Shown: positions 1 through 7,436 of the stretch, in pieces
Position numbering within the stretch: position 1 is the first letter of the stretch
How the letters are laid out: each line of letters starts with the position of its first letter
DNA from: PALSA-1355 sp041499515
GTDB taxonomy: Bacteria > Planctomycetota > Planctomycetia > Pirellulales > PALSA-1355
Assembly (NCBI GenBank): GCA_041499515.1
Contig: JBGQKM010000177.1
Span: 1 to 12,855, forward strand
Length of the DNA: 12,855 bases
Reading direction: 5' to 3'
Translations under genes and position numbers: made by a program
The notes under the pieces: model-generated
The model's input: only the letters and a program-made list of their open reading frames with translations
Database searches by the model: none
Told to the model about the DNA's origin: nothing

Positions 1-90
1 GATCGGCACCGAGTGACCATCAGCCAGTCGAATCGCGAATGGCTCGAAAGGACGCCGCCCGATCGCTTCTCGTAAGCCGGCGAGATCCAT
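1..90 (-). CDS. Small hypothetical protein, 5' end only (runs off left edge)
   Basis: The minus strand opens with ATG at 88-90 and stays open for 30 codons to the window edge. The reading includes RRPFEPFAIRLADGHSVP. An AAGGAA ribosome binding site lies at 100-105, nine bases upstream. A pattern of a short Leu/Arg-rich helix followed by 'xPFxPFxIRLxDGRxxxVxHP' is familiar to me from short uncharacterised proteins that recur in planctomycetes. That match is from memory and only the N-terminal third is visible here. The gene lies downstream of the tRNA terminator, so it is probably transcribed separately. Function is unknown. The alternative is a chance ORF, but the Shine-Dalgarno site and the recognisable motif argue against that. 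Confidence 0.55.
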   Translation of the reverse strand, partial: MDLAGLREAIGRRPFEPFAIRLADGHSVPI

Positions 91-116
91 TGCAATTAAT
101 TCCTTCGATCCGACAT

Positions 117-156
117 CCAAAAAACCCCCGCAGCCGCGCTTCGCGACTCGGGGGTT
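117..156 (-). terminator. Intrinsic terminator after initiator tRNA
   Basis: On the minus strand, AACCCCCG (156-149) pairs with CGGGGGTT (130-123) and is followed at once by a run of six T (124-119). An inner stem of seven pairs (142-148 with 132-138, one G:U) continues the hairpin with a single bulged base at 131 and a 3-nt loop. This is a classical rho-independent terminator, placed 8 nt beyond the tRNA 3' end. Confidence 0.9.
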
Positions 157-163
157 ATGTGAA

Positions 164-237
<74 letters not shown>

Positions 238-299
238 ATATGTTTTGGACGGTCGCCAACCCCATCGTCCTCCTGACGACGATGACGACCAGCAGGTGT

Positions 300-328
300 A
301 TTGTAGCGGACCAGGCATGAATCGTCGA
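300..328 (-). promoter_or_regulatory. Putative sigma70-like promoter for the initiator tRNA
   Basis: On the minus strand, TACAAT (complement of 300-305) matches the -10 consensus at five of six bases. TCGACG (complement of 323-328) matches -35 TTGACA at four of six, with a 17-bp spacer. Transcription would begin near 293, giving a leader of roughly 55 nt to be trimmed by RNase P. It is assigned by consensus only. Confidence 0.4.
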
Positions 329-450
329 GGGCTGTCCCGAGACCACGCACCGGCGATCTCCCAAGATCCGTCCGAGGCCGCGCCAGGACGCAGACGCATC
401 ATAATCGTTCTGTCGAGACACCTTAGACAGCCGGCCGATTCGACGCAAGT

Positions 451-481
451 GGCGTTTGCGCCAAGCGTTCTTGCTTGGCGC
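451..481. repeat. Overlapping inverted repeats upstream of the prenyltransferase-like gene
   Basis: GCGCCAAGC (458-466) and GCTTGGCGC (473-481) form a perfect 9-bp inverted repeat around a 6-nt loop. The left arm also overlaps a smaller repeat, GGCG (451-454) with CGCC (459-462), and CGCAA/TTGCG at 444-460, so the structures exclude one another. No T-tract follows on either strand, so it is not an ordinary terminator. It could be an operator or a leader structure about 130 bp before the start codon. Confidence 0.5.
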
Positions 482-611
482 GGTTGGGGGGTACTGTTAA
501 ACTTCAACTAGCGGTCTACGGAAGAGGTATTCTTGCTTTCTGCCCGATTCGGGATGACCCTGCGGTCCCGAACACTCCATTTCAATCGGCAGGCGCGTCG
601 GGAGTTGGTTT

Positions 612-2345
612 ATGGCGGTTCCCAATCCTGAGCTCCCCAAGAGCCAGTTGCCGCCTTTGTCGAACACCTCGGGCAGCCGGCCGATTCCGGTCTCCTCATC
701 CTCCGCCGGACCACAGATTTCCGGCAGCGGGAATCGTCCCATTCCGCTGCGTCCCAAGACCAGCGACGAACTTCCTGGCACGTACGAGCACGACGACGAG
801 GAAGAGAACGACGATCTGAGGGAAATCCTCAGAAACGCGCCGGCCTGGCTGGTGAGCACCGTCTTCCACATGCTGCTGCTGATCATTCTTGGCCTGGCGG
901 CAGTGCAGGCCGCCACTAGGGCGCCCACAGCCGACATCGAAGTGGCCAACCAAACCGAAGAGCTGGGCACGCAACTCGAAGATTCCAGCGTGCTTGAGGG
1001 ACAAAGCACCCGGTTGGAAAACGTCGGCGAGGAGCAAGTCATCACCCCCCGGGACTTGCCCCCGGTCGACGATCCGCTGGCCGCGCCGCTTGAGATCGGC
1101 GATTTGAAACTGGGCGCCGGCGGCCTGGCCCCCATGACCGGGCCGGTCACGATCGAGGGCGCCCCGATCGGCATGGCGCTCAAAGGCCGGCAGATCGGCT
1201 CGAGAAACGTGCTGCTGGGAAGATTTGGCGGCAATGCCACGACCGAACAGGCAGTCGAAAAAGCCTTGGAGTGGTTGGCAAAACAGCAAAAGGCCGACGG
1301 ACTGTGGAGCCTGTCGGGCCCTTACAGAGATGGCTCACAGAGCGAGAACAACGCGGCCGCCACGGCGATGGCCTTGCTGGCTTTTCAGGGGCACGGCGAC
1401 ACGCACCGCGACGGCAAGTACGCGAAAAACGTCAGCCGCGCCTGGAATTCGTTGCTCAAGATGCAGCGCAAAGACGGCCTGATCACCGGCACGATGGCCG
1501 AACGAACCCAATTGCTCTACACGCACGCGCAATGCGCCATCGCATTGTGCGAGCTGTATGGCATGTCGAACGACTCGCTCTATCGCGGCCCGGCCGAACG
1601 CGCCATCGAATATGCCGTGTCCATTCAGGACCCGGAAAAGGGGGGCTGGCGGTACGAGCCGGGCCGAGATTCCGATACGTCGGTGACGGGCTGGTTCGTC
1701 ATGGCGTTGCAAAGCGCTCGCATGTCGCGACTCAAGGTGCCCGAAGCATCCCTTAAACGGGCTTTCGCGTATCTCGACACCGCCCAAATCGACGATGGCC
1801 GACGCTATGGATACTGGACCGATACACAACCCTCGGCGGCGGTCACGGCCGAGGGGCTTTTGTGCCGACAGTACTTGGGCTGGAAACGCGATGACCCGCG
1901 GCTCGTCGACGGTGTCACTGCGCTTGTGACCGCGTCTCCGATCGCGTACGACAATGGAATGAACCATGATGTTTACTACTGGTACTACGCCACGCAAGCC
2001 GCTCACCACATGGAAGGCAAGCTCTGGGACCAGTGGAATAAAGTCATGCGCCAGGAAGTGCCCGCGCATCAGGTCAAAATGGGCCCCGAGGCCGGCAGTT
2101 GGGACCCGCACGGCGACAAATGGGGCAGTTTTGGCGGCCGGCTGTACGTGACTTGCCTGAGCGTCTACATGCTGGAAGTCTACTATCGTCATCTGCCGAT
2201 CTACTCGGGCTACAAGTTCGTCGAAGGCGTAGGCCCCACGATGGATCCCGACGCCAGGCCGGGCGCAGCGCCCGAAAAAGCCTCGCCGCCCGAGAAAACC
2301 CCGCCCGCAAAAACGCCGCCCGCCGCCGCGAAGGCCGCGCCCTAG
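612..2345 (+). CDS. Membrane-tethered prenyltransferase/squalene-cyclase-like repeat protein
   Basis: The protein has 577 residues. The ATG at 612 is preceded by GGGAG at 600-604. Residues 1-78 are Pro/Ser-rich, then acidic (EHDDEEENDD), and look cytoplasmic. Residues 79-102 form one transmembrane helix. The rest should lie outside the cytoplasmic membrane. From about residue 207 to 540 there are repeated helical pairs of the terpenoid-cyclase/prenyltransferase alpha-toroid type, with QW-like motifs QKADGLW (226-232) and QDPEKGGW (339-346). The sequence DSDTS (353-357) faintly resembles the DxDD(T) acid of squalene-hopene cyclases. The C-terminal 40 residues are Pro/Ala/Lys-rich and probably disordered. 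Planctomycetes carry many such tethered toroid proteins of unknown function. An enzymatic cyclase is unlikely, because true cyclases are longer and lack this anchor; a binding or scaffold role is an inference. It is probably monocistronic, since the neighbours face the other way. Confidence 0.8.
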   Translation: MAVPNPELPKSQLPPLSNTSGSRPIPVSSSSAGPQISGSGNRPIPLRPKTSDELPGTYEHDDEEENDDLREILRNAPAWLVSTVFHMLLLIILGLAAVQAATRAPTADIEVANQTEELGTQLEDSSVLEGQSTRLENVGEEQVITPRDLPPVDDPLAAPLEIGDLKLGAGGLAPMTGPVTIEGAPIGMALKGRQIGSRNVLLGRFGGNATTEQAVEKALEWLAKQQKADGLWSLSGPYRDGSQSENNAAATAMALLAFQGHGDTHRDGKYAKNVSRAWNSLLKMQRKDGLITGTMAERTQLLYTHAQCAIALCELYGMSNDSLYRGPAERAIEYAVSIQDPEKGGWRYEPGRDSDTSVTGWFVMALQSARMSRLKVPEASLKRAFAYLDTAQIDDGRRYGYWTDTQPSAAVTAEGLLCRQYLGWKRDDPRLVDGVTALVTASPIAYDNGMNHDVYYWYYATQAAHHMEGKLWDQWNKVMRQEVPAHQVKMGPEAGSWDPHGDKWGSFGGRLYVTCLSVYMLEVYYRHLPIYSGYKFVEGVGPTMDPDARPGAAPEKASPPEKTPPAKTPPAAAKAAP

Positions 2346-2377
2346 GGCGTCAAAAGTCCTCGCGGCTGCAGGGCCGG

Positions 2378-4669
2378 CTAATCGGCCTGCGACTCGGCCA
2401 GAATCTTGGCATACGCTTTTCGCGCCACCGCATAGGCTTCGGCCGCGGCGGGTTGTTCCTCGGGACGCGTTCGCTTGACCTTCTGGTTCCAGCACACGTC
2501 CACCGCATCCAAGCACCACTGCGCACTCTTCCGGCTGGCGCGAATCGGCTTGTCGTCGAGTTCCACGAAAACCGGGTTGGTGTGGCAACTCGGGAAGATC
2601 CGCAGGGCCACCCAGCTCGATCGATCGGGCGTATAGTGGAAGGTCAGGTCCTGCGGCTTGCCGTCGGCCACGAGCTCTTGTTTTTCCACCGCCTGGCCAT
2701 TGACGATCAACTCGACCGGCACCTTGCCGGTGTCGCCTATGCGCGCTCGTTCCACGTGCCAGTACGGTTTTTGATCCAGCGGTTTGCTTCGGATATCATC
2801 GCGCGGCTTGTCGGCCAGCAAGGCGGCGGCCCGCACGCGAATTTCCAACGGCTTGCCGCTTGAGGCGGCCAGAGCGCTGGGCCGGCCCGCGGCCCCGGGT
2901 TCGCCGACGCCCAGGCCATTGACCGTGAAGTCGAACAAGTGGCTCAGCCCGTCGCAGCAGTAGCTGCGCCCATCGCGGATTTGCGCCACCCAGCGGTCGT
3001 AATCCAGAGGCTTGCTTTTGTCGAGCTTCACATACGCACGGCCTAAACCGACCTTGTCTCCGTAGATGCAGGGAAAGTCGGTCTCGCCGCTAATGCGCGC
3101 GGTGTATCCGCAGTTGAGCGTGTGATACCAGATGTTCAGTTCCCAAATGGCGGGAGTGTCCACGGCCGAAATAAAATCGCACGCGCCGTGCACGACGTCG
3201 ACCACGTACTCGTTGGCCCCGATTCCGTCGAACTTGGGCATGTCAAAAGTCGGCAGGCTCTTGGCGGGCACTTGCAGGCCCCAGCCGCTGTGCGAAAACC
3301 CAACCACGCCCCCCTGCGATTTGCCCCACTGCAAGATCGGCAAGTCCCAACTGGGCCACTGCTCGATCCGCGTCGTGCCGGGATAGTCGTCTTCGCTCAG
3401 CCGCAGCAGGCACAAGTGGCCGGCGTGCTGGCTGGGAAAGCCCGAGACCTCGACGTCGTAACGCATCAGGTTATAGGGCTGCGACAGTTTGTGGACCTTG
3501 CCCTCGAAATACTGCTTTTGAAAATACCAGCATGGACCCCAGGACAGCACGCAGCCGACGTTCAGGTCTTCGCCCAGGATGTGCCGCATCATGTCGACCG
3601 GCTGCACCCCTTCCGACGGCGATTCATAATGCGCGCAGCCGGCCGCGTGAATGTGATGATCGCCCGAAAACCAACCGTAGTCGGCCATTTTGATCCATCG
3701 CTTCAGGTGGAACGTCTCTTTGTGCGAGACCGAGTCGGGCACCGTGATCTCCTTGTCCAGCACAAGATATTCCGGGCCGCGGCCGTAGGTCACGTGGTAT
3801 TTTCCCGGCGGCAGCATCACCGACTCGCCGCTGTGGCGATAGATTTGCTCGTGAAAGAAAAAGTCCGGCGCCAGCCGGCGGGCCATCGACGGATAGACCC
3901 GGCCCTTGAGATCGTGAATCACGAAGTGCCCGGTGGTCGGCTGACCGTCGTCGTCGAGCACTTCCAGCGTGACCTCGACGGCCGGTTCGCAATTGAAAAG
4001 CAGATTGGCCTCGTTGCGGAATCCCAGGTCTTGGGTTCCCTGTCCCACGTCGAAAACCAGCTTGGCCTCGCGCCGGCCGACGTCGCGGCTATAGAGTTCG
4101 ACCAGGCGATATTCCAGCGGCAAGCCGGAAAGCGTTTTGTTGAGCGGTTGGCCATCCACCATGGTCACGTCGAGCCAGCGATCGCCGACTTCGTTCGGCT
4201 TGATCGAGATTTTCGGGTCGGCGCTGCCGGTCGACCGTTTCACCAGCGGTTCGGCGTTGGGGCTCGAAACCCGCAAGGGCGCGGTGACGCCTCCTTCGTT
4301 GTGCACCTTGACCAAGAAGACGCGGTGCCCCTGTTGCAACAGTTTGAGCGGGGCCTGGCCGGCGGCGACCTTGACCCGGCTTTCCGGATTGATGTTGACG
4401 CCCACCAGACACAAGGGATCGAGCACCGCCTGAACTTGTTTGGCCGCCTCGGCCGCGTTGTCGGTGGAGAGCGCCTTTTCGATCGCGGCTTGTTGTTGCT
4501 TGTCCAAGGGGCTGCCGACCAGTTCCAGCGCCTGCACGACGCGATTGACACCGGCGGCCAGCGGTTGCAGTTCGATGTCGGTGACGATCGGCAGCGGGTC
4601 GGCCGCTGAGCAAATCCCTCCGCAAACCGATAGCAGACTGAAAATCACGAAATTCGTGGTGCGGCGCAT
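2378..4669 (-). CDS. Secreted CehA/McbA-family metallohydrolase (PHP-like)
   Basis: The protein has 763 residues and starts at ATG 4667-4669, with AAGGA ten bases upstream. Residues 1-22 are a signal peptide (basic MRR, hydrophobic core, Ser-Ala-Ala before Asp), so export is expected. An N-terminal region of beta-rich, probably Ig/CNA-like character (about 90-325) precedes a PHP-like metallohydrolase domain. That domain starts at SGDHHIH (335-341), whose HxH pair (H339, H341) is the usual first metal-binding motif. Later family-like histidine/aspartate segments are AGHLCLL, GFSHSGWG, VVHGACDF and GETDFP. CehA/McbA relatives include carbaryl esterase and the microcin B17 processing-associated enzyme, but the planctomycete substrates are unknown. 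Its stop lies 32 bp from the stop of the convergent prenyltransferase-like gene. The family call is firm; the substrate is not known. Confidence 0.82.
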   Translation of the reverse strand: MRRTTNFVIFSLLSVCGGICSAADPLPIVTDIELQPLAAGVNRVVQALELVGSPLDKQQQAAIEKALSTDNAAEAAKQVQAVLDPLCLVGVNINPESRVKVAAGQAPLKLLQQGHRVFLVKVHNEGGVTAPLRVSSPNAEPLVKRSTGSADPKISIKPNEVGDRWLDVTMVDGQPLNKTLSGLPLEYRLVELYSRDVGRREAKLVFDVGQGTQDLGFRNEANLLFNCEPAVEVTLEVLDDDGQPTTGHFVIHDLKGRVYPSMARRLAPDFFFHEQIYRHSGESVMLPPGKYHVTYGRGPEYLVLDKEITVPDSVSHKETFHLKRWIKMADYGWFSGDHHIHAAGCAHYESPSEGVQPVDMMRHILGEDLNVGCVLSWGPCWYFQKQYFEGKVHKLSQPYNLMRYDVEVSGFPSQHAGHLCLLRLSEDDYPGTTRIEQWPSWDLPILQWGKSQGGVVGFSHSGWGLQVPAKSLPTFDMPKFDGIGANEYVVDVVHGACDFISAVDTPAIWELNIWYHTLNCGYTARISGETDFPCIYGDKVGLGRAYVKLDKSKPLDYDRWVAQIRDGRSYCCDGLSHLFDFTVNGLGVGEPGAAGRPSALAASSGKPLEIRVRAAALLADKPRDDIRSKPLDQKPYWHVERARIGDTGKVPVELIVNGQAVEKQELVADGKPQDLTFHYTPDRSSWVALRIFPSCHTNPVFVELDDKPIRASRKSAQWCLDAVDVCWNQKVKRTRPEEQPAAAEAYAVARKAYAKILAESQAD

Positions 4670-4744
4670 GGCTGGTAGATCCTTGGGGTGGGGGTCGATG
4701 GCATGGACTTACCCGCGCGCGAACGGTTCGGCGCATTGGGTCCC

Positions 4745-4774
4745 ATGATACGGCGCGCGGCGAGCACCCTGCAA
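4745..4774 (-). promoter_or_regulatory. Weak candidate promoter for the metallohydrolase gene
   Basis: On the minus strand, TATCAT (complement of 4745-4750) is a reasonable -10. TTGCAG (complement of 4769-4774) is a poor -35 at an 18-bp distance. It would leave a leader of about 70 nt before the start at 4669. It is assigned by eye only. Confidence 0.25.
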
Positions 4775-4897
4775 GCAAATTGGATCGAGATCGGCCCCAG
4801 CCGGCTCGCTTTGGATGTCTGGGGCCGTCGCCGGGCGATGCTAGCGGGGATAGACTTACGGCGATCATGTCGGGAGGCGGGGCAAAATCTCTGGCCT

Positions 4898-4912
4898 TGG
4901 CCCATTGGGCCA
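4898..4912. repeat. Short palindrome in divergent promoter region
   Basis: TGGCCCA-T-TGGGCCA is a perfect 7-bp inverted repeat around a single base. An additional CTGGCC at 4891 can pair with the same right arm. It lies between two divergent genes, where an operator would be expected. Nothing else supports a regulatory role. Confidence 0.35.
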
Positions 4913-5035
4913 GCCGATTTACGTCTAAGCGGAGCGCAGGGGCAGCGTCACTTCGAATCTCCGCGGGCTGTCGCGCGCCCTTTCGGGCCATTCGGCGGCA
5001 GGTCGATTTCAATGCTCAATTCGTGGAGTCGTGAC

Positions 5036-5749
5036 ATGGACTATCAGCCGGTGCTCAATTTCTGTCGATTGCGCTTGGGCATGAAGCCCGTGATCGATTA
5101 CGCGCAGTCGCGCCGCAAACTGTTGGGCGTCGCCGACTTGCCGATTCGGACCGTGTTCGACGTCGGCGCCAATATCGGCAAGAAAGTGCGGCAGTTTCAC
5201 AAGCTGTTTCCCGAAGCCACGATCTATTGCTTCGAGCCCGTGAAATCCACCTATGAGACGCTCGAGAATTGGGCCCGTCAGCAAAACGGCGCCGTGCAGG
5301 CCTTCAACATTGCGTTGGGCGATCGCGTCGGCGAAACCAGCATTCACTGGAATCAAGAACACTCCGGCGGCTCGACGGTGCTCCAGCCATCGTCGGAACG
5401 GCAGCGCGAGTTCGTCAAGTTGCCGGTGCGGATGGAAACGCTCGACAGCGTCGCCAGCCGGTTGGACATCCGCGATCAGATCTTCGTCAAGATTGACGTC
5501 GAAGGTTTCGACATGCAGGTGATCCAGGGCGGGACGAACCTGTTGGAACGGGCCGCGGCGGTGATGATCGAGATCGCCATCAGCGAATCGCCCACCGATC
5601 TTCCGACTTTCCCGGAATTCATGCGTGCCTTGTCGGATTTGGGCTATATGTACCGCGGCAACCTGTCGCACGGTTTCGTCAACGGCATTCCGCGACTGGC
5701 CGACGCCGTTTTCATCCGCCCCCCCGCGACCCGACGCGCCGCGGCCTGA
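5036..5749 (+). CDS. FkbM-family SAM-dependent methyltransferase
   Basis: The protein has 237 residues. The start at ATG 5036 is chosen for the GGAG at 5025-5028 with a 7-base gap. An ATG at 5012 in the same frame is possible but less well placed. The Rossmann methyltransferase core is clear: FDVGANIG (41-48) is motif I for S-adenosylmethionine, YCFEP (64-68) is the acidic end of strand 2, and KIDVEGFD (152-159) is the characteristic FkbM motif. Homologues O-methylate sugars, polyketides or other small molecules; the acceptor here cannot be told. There is no signal peptide, so it is cytoplasmic. There are no glycosyltransferase or polysaccharide genes beside it, so it appears to be a solitary copy. 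A short stem with a T-rich tail follows the stop. Confidence 0.88.
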   Translation: MDYQPVLNFCRLRLGMKPVIDYAQSRRKLLGVADLPIRTVFDVGANIGKKVRQFHKLFPEATIYCFEPVKSTYETLENWARQQNGAVQAFNIALGDRVGETSIHWNQEHSGGSTVLQPSSERQREFVKLPVRMETLDSVASRLDIRDQIFVKIDVEGFDMQVIQGGTNLLERAAAVMIEIAISESPTDLPTFPEFMRALSDLGYMYRGNLSHGFVNGIPRLADAVFIRPPATRRAAA

Positions 5750-5752
5750 AAG

Positions 5753-5774
5753 CGCGAATCATCGCGATTTTGTG
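5753..5774 (+). terminator. Possible weak terminator after FkbM gene
   Basis: CGCGA (5753-5757) and TCGCG (5762-5766) form a 5-bp stem with a 4-nt loop, followed by ATTTTGTG. The stem is short and the T-tract broken, but it is in the right place, four bases past the stop, between two convergent genes. Confidence 0.35.
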
Positions 5775-5780
5775 ATCTCG

Positions 5781-6830
5781 TCAGGCCGGCAAAGCCACGC
5801 TCAAACGCGCGGCCAGCTTGACCAGTTCACCCCAGTTGCCGTCGTCCAGCGGGATGCCGTCGGCCGAACGCTCGGCAAGGACGCGCCGCTCGGGATCGCC
5901 GGGCAGCAAAATTTCACTGGCGCCGTCGATCGTTGGGCAGCTTCGCACGAAACGGCACAGCCCGGAAACTTCTTGGGCAAAATGCTCGGCGCCGCCCAAG
6001 TGGCCCGGGTCGAGCACCAGCATGAACACGCAATTTCCATTCTGGTTGACGGGAACTTCGCGAATGCAAACGCCGCCCGATAGCGCGCCGGCGAAGATCT
6101 CGACCATCAGCCCCAGGCCAAAACCTTTGTAGGCCTGGTCGCCGCCCATCGGCCGGATCGTGCCCGGCGGATTGCCATAGAGCGTGGTCGGATCGTTGGT
6201 CGGGCGTCCTTCACTATCGAGTAGCCAGCCGTCGGGGCAGAGCTGGCCGGCGATGCGCTTGACGCGGACTTTGCCTTCGGCCGTGGCGCTGGTGCCAAAA
6301 TCCAGGATCAGCGGACCGCCGGGGGCGGGGGCGCCGATCGCCAGAGGATTCGTGCCCAGCCGCGGCGCTTTGCCGCCGGGGGGCGCGACGCGGCGGGCAT
6401 GGCCGTGCGTGTTGACCATCAGCATCGAGACCAGGTGTGCTTCGGCCGCCATCTCGCAATACTCTCCCAGCCGGCCGATGTGACTGCATTGAATGAGCGT
6501 GCCAACGGCCAGGCCGGTGTGGCGGGCCATCTCGATCAGCTTGCGCGTCAGACGCTGCGCTTGCGGCTGGCCAAAGCCCCAGTGGGCGTCGCCGACAAAG
6601 ATGCCCGGCGATTCGCGAAGCGGCGTCAGCGCGGCCCCCGCCACGACCTCGCCCTTGCGGCAGCTTTCGAGATAACTGGGAATCCGCATCACGCCGTGCG
6701 AATCGTGCCCGCGAAGATTCGCGCCGACCAGGCTCTTGGCCACCAGCGCCGCCTCGTCCGTGCCCAGGCCGCCGGCGACGAGCAATCGCGTGGCAAAATC
6801 GTTCAACACGTCGGCAGAAAAGTTTTGCAT
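5781..6830 (-). CDS. Ldh-family (malate/L-lactate/ureidoglycolate-type) NAD(P)-dependent oxidoreductase
   Basis: The protein has 349 residues, the usual length for the family. It belongs to the Ldh_2 fold (AllD, ComC, YiaK/DlgD, MdH), which is unrelated to classical lactate dehydrogenases. Visible family features are GHDSHGVMR (41-49, with the catalytic-site His45 and Arg49), SHIGRLGEY (116-124, His117), a GTNPLAIGAP nucleotide-binding segment, and AYKGFGLGLMVEIFAGALSGG near residues 240-260. It would interconvert a 2-hydroxy acid and a 2-oxo acid in the cytoplasm. Which acid cannot be told from the sequence. The start at 6830 is supported by family alignment from memory, but the upstream GGGA is a weak ribosome binding site. 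Its stop is 31 bp from the stop of the convergent methyltransferase gene. No metabolic partner gene is adjacent. Confidence 0.88.
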   Translation of the reverse strand: MQNFSADVLNDFATRLLVAGGLGTDEAALVAKSLVGANLRGHDSHGVMRIPSYLESCRKGEVVAGAALTPLRESPGIFVGDAHWGFGQPQAQRLTRKLIEMARHTGLAVGTLIQCSHIGRLGEYCEMAAEAHLVSMLMVNTHGHARRVAPPGGKAPRLGTNPLAIGAPAPGGPLILDFGTSATAEGKVRVKRIAGQLCPDGWLLDSEGRPTNDPTTLYGNPPGTIRPMGGDQAYKGFGLGLMVEIFAGALSGGVCIREVPVNQNGNCVFMLVLDPGHLGGAEHFAQEVSGLCRFVRSCPTIDGASEILLPGDPERRVLAERSADGIPLDDGNWGELVKLAARLSVALPA

Positions 6831-7064
6831 AGCGGTCCCGAGGATTCTTTATGAGAGCGAAGTTTTTTCGAGAGTCGTTCCGTGGATCATCGTAATGAAC
6901 CAGGCGTTCGAGTGGCTAGCCTTCGGTTTTCGATGTTTCAGCAGGCGCGGCATACCACTGGGTCGTGGGTGCGACATCGACCACTTGGCGCGGCAAACGT
7001 CGACAATCGTGGGTCAGAAGTGCCTGGCCTGCCGGATATCCTGGGGATAGAGCGGTAATTGGCA

Positions 7065-7092
7065 TTGTCCTGCTGCCGGGGCGTGCTATACT
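7065..7092 (+). promoter_or_regulatory. Sigma70-like promoter for the DEAD-box helicase
   Basis: TTGTCC (7065-7070, four of six to TTGACA) and TATACT (7087-7092, five of six to TATAAT) are separated by 16 bp. Transcription would start near 7099, giving an untranslated leader of about 365 nt before the start at 7466. This is the best promoter match in the window's spacers. Confidence 0.55.
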
Positions 7093-7116
7093 TGGGTTGT
7101 AAAGCTGTAGCGAGAG

Positions 7117-7150
7117 CGGCCGGCCTTTGCCGGCCGTTTGAATTGCTTTT
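7117..7150 (+). terminator. Attenuator-like hairpin in the helicase leader
   Basis: CGGCCGGC (7117-7124) and GCCGGCCG (7129-7136) form a perfect 8-bp G:C stem with a CTTT loop. It is followed by TTTGAATTGCTTTT. It sits about 20 nt after the predicted transcription start and 330 nt before the start codon. That is the position of a premature terminator or attenuator, not of a gene-end terminator. The T-tract is interrupted, so termination would be partial. Confidence 0.5.
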
Positions 7151-7420
7151 GGGGCCATCGCCCGCGGAAACACGCAGATTTGCGGTTTCGGGGCATCGGT
7201 TTCCCAGGTGCGCGATTGGTCTCGTCACACTTTAGTGGTAGACGAGATCTTCTTTTCCACCATGCCGCAATTTGGGCTTTCGGCTTCGCAGCCTGGCCTT
7301 CCTACCGCGGCCACACACATTGCCTTTGTTTTGCGGCTCCGTAGAGCTCCCCAGGCGCGCTTGAAAAGCGTGCCGAGCCAGTGCCGCAGCGGGCAGACGT
7401 TTTTGTTTTGTTTGGCGCTG

Positions 7421-7436
7421 GCGAACGATCGTTCGC
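7421..7436. repeat. 16-bp perfect palindrome before helicase ribosome binding site
   Basis: GCGAACGATCGTTCGC is a perfect palindrome with no spacer. It ends 19 bp before the GGGAG ribosome binding site (7456-7460). It could be a DNA operator for a dimeric regulator. Less likely it is an RNA hairpin that changes ribosome access. Confidence 0.5.

Larger units (their letters stand above)
238..611. other. Gene-free spacer between tRNA and prenyltransferase-like gene
   Basis: This 374-bp spacer holds the tRNA promoter at 300-328, a cluster of overlapping inverted repeats at 444-481, and a short CCCGA-T-TCGGG inverted repeat near 543-553. I could not assign a convincing promoter for the plus-strand gene at 612. 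Open frames here overlap the tRNA or have no ribosome binding site, and I regard them as chance. Confidence 0.6.
4670..5035. other. Divergent spacer between metallohydrolase and methyltransferase genes
   Basis: This 366-bp spacer must hold the promoters of two divergent genes. It contains the weak minus-strand promoter candidate at 4745-4774 and a palindrome at 4898-4912. The frame of the plus-strand methyltransferase is open back to 4688, but that extension has no family-like sequence and no good ribosome binding site. Confidence 0.55.

Noticed and set aside
1335..2588. 417-codon minus-strand open frame over the prenyltransferase-like gene
   Set aside because: It is an antisense shadow in high-GC coding DNA, Arg/Gly-rich with no motifs. 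It also runs into the convergent metallohydrolase gene.
3122..4609. 495-codon plus-strand open frame over the metallohydrolase gene
   Set aside because: It is an antisense shadow with His/Val/Arg-rich low-information sequence. The minus-strand frame has a signal peptide and PHP motifs.
4688..5035. In-frame N-terminal extension of the FkbM methyltransferase
   Set aside because: The extra 116 residues are Arg-rich and unlike the family. GGAG before 5036 gives a family-length protein.
6916..7228. Minus-strand open frames of 85 and 96 codons upstream of the Ldh-family gene
   Set aside because: They have no ribosome binding site or recognisable family, and they overlap the helicase promoter and attenuator-like hairpin.
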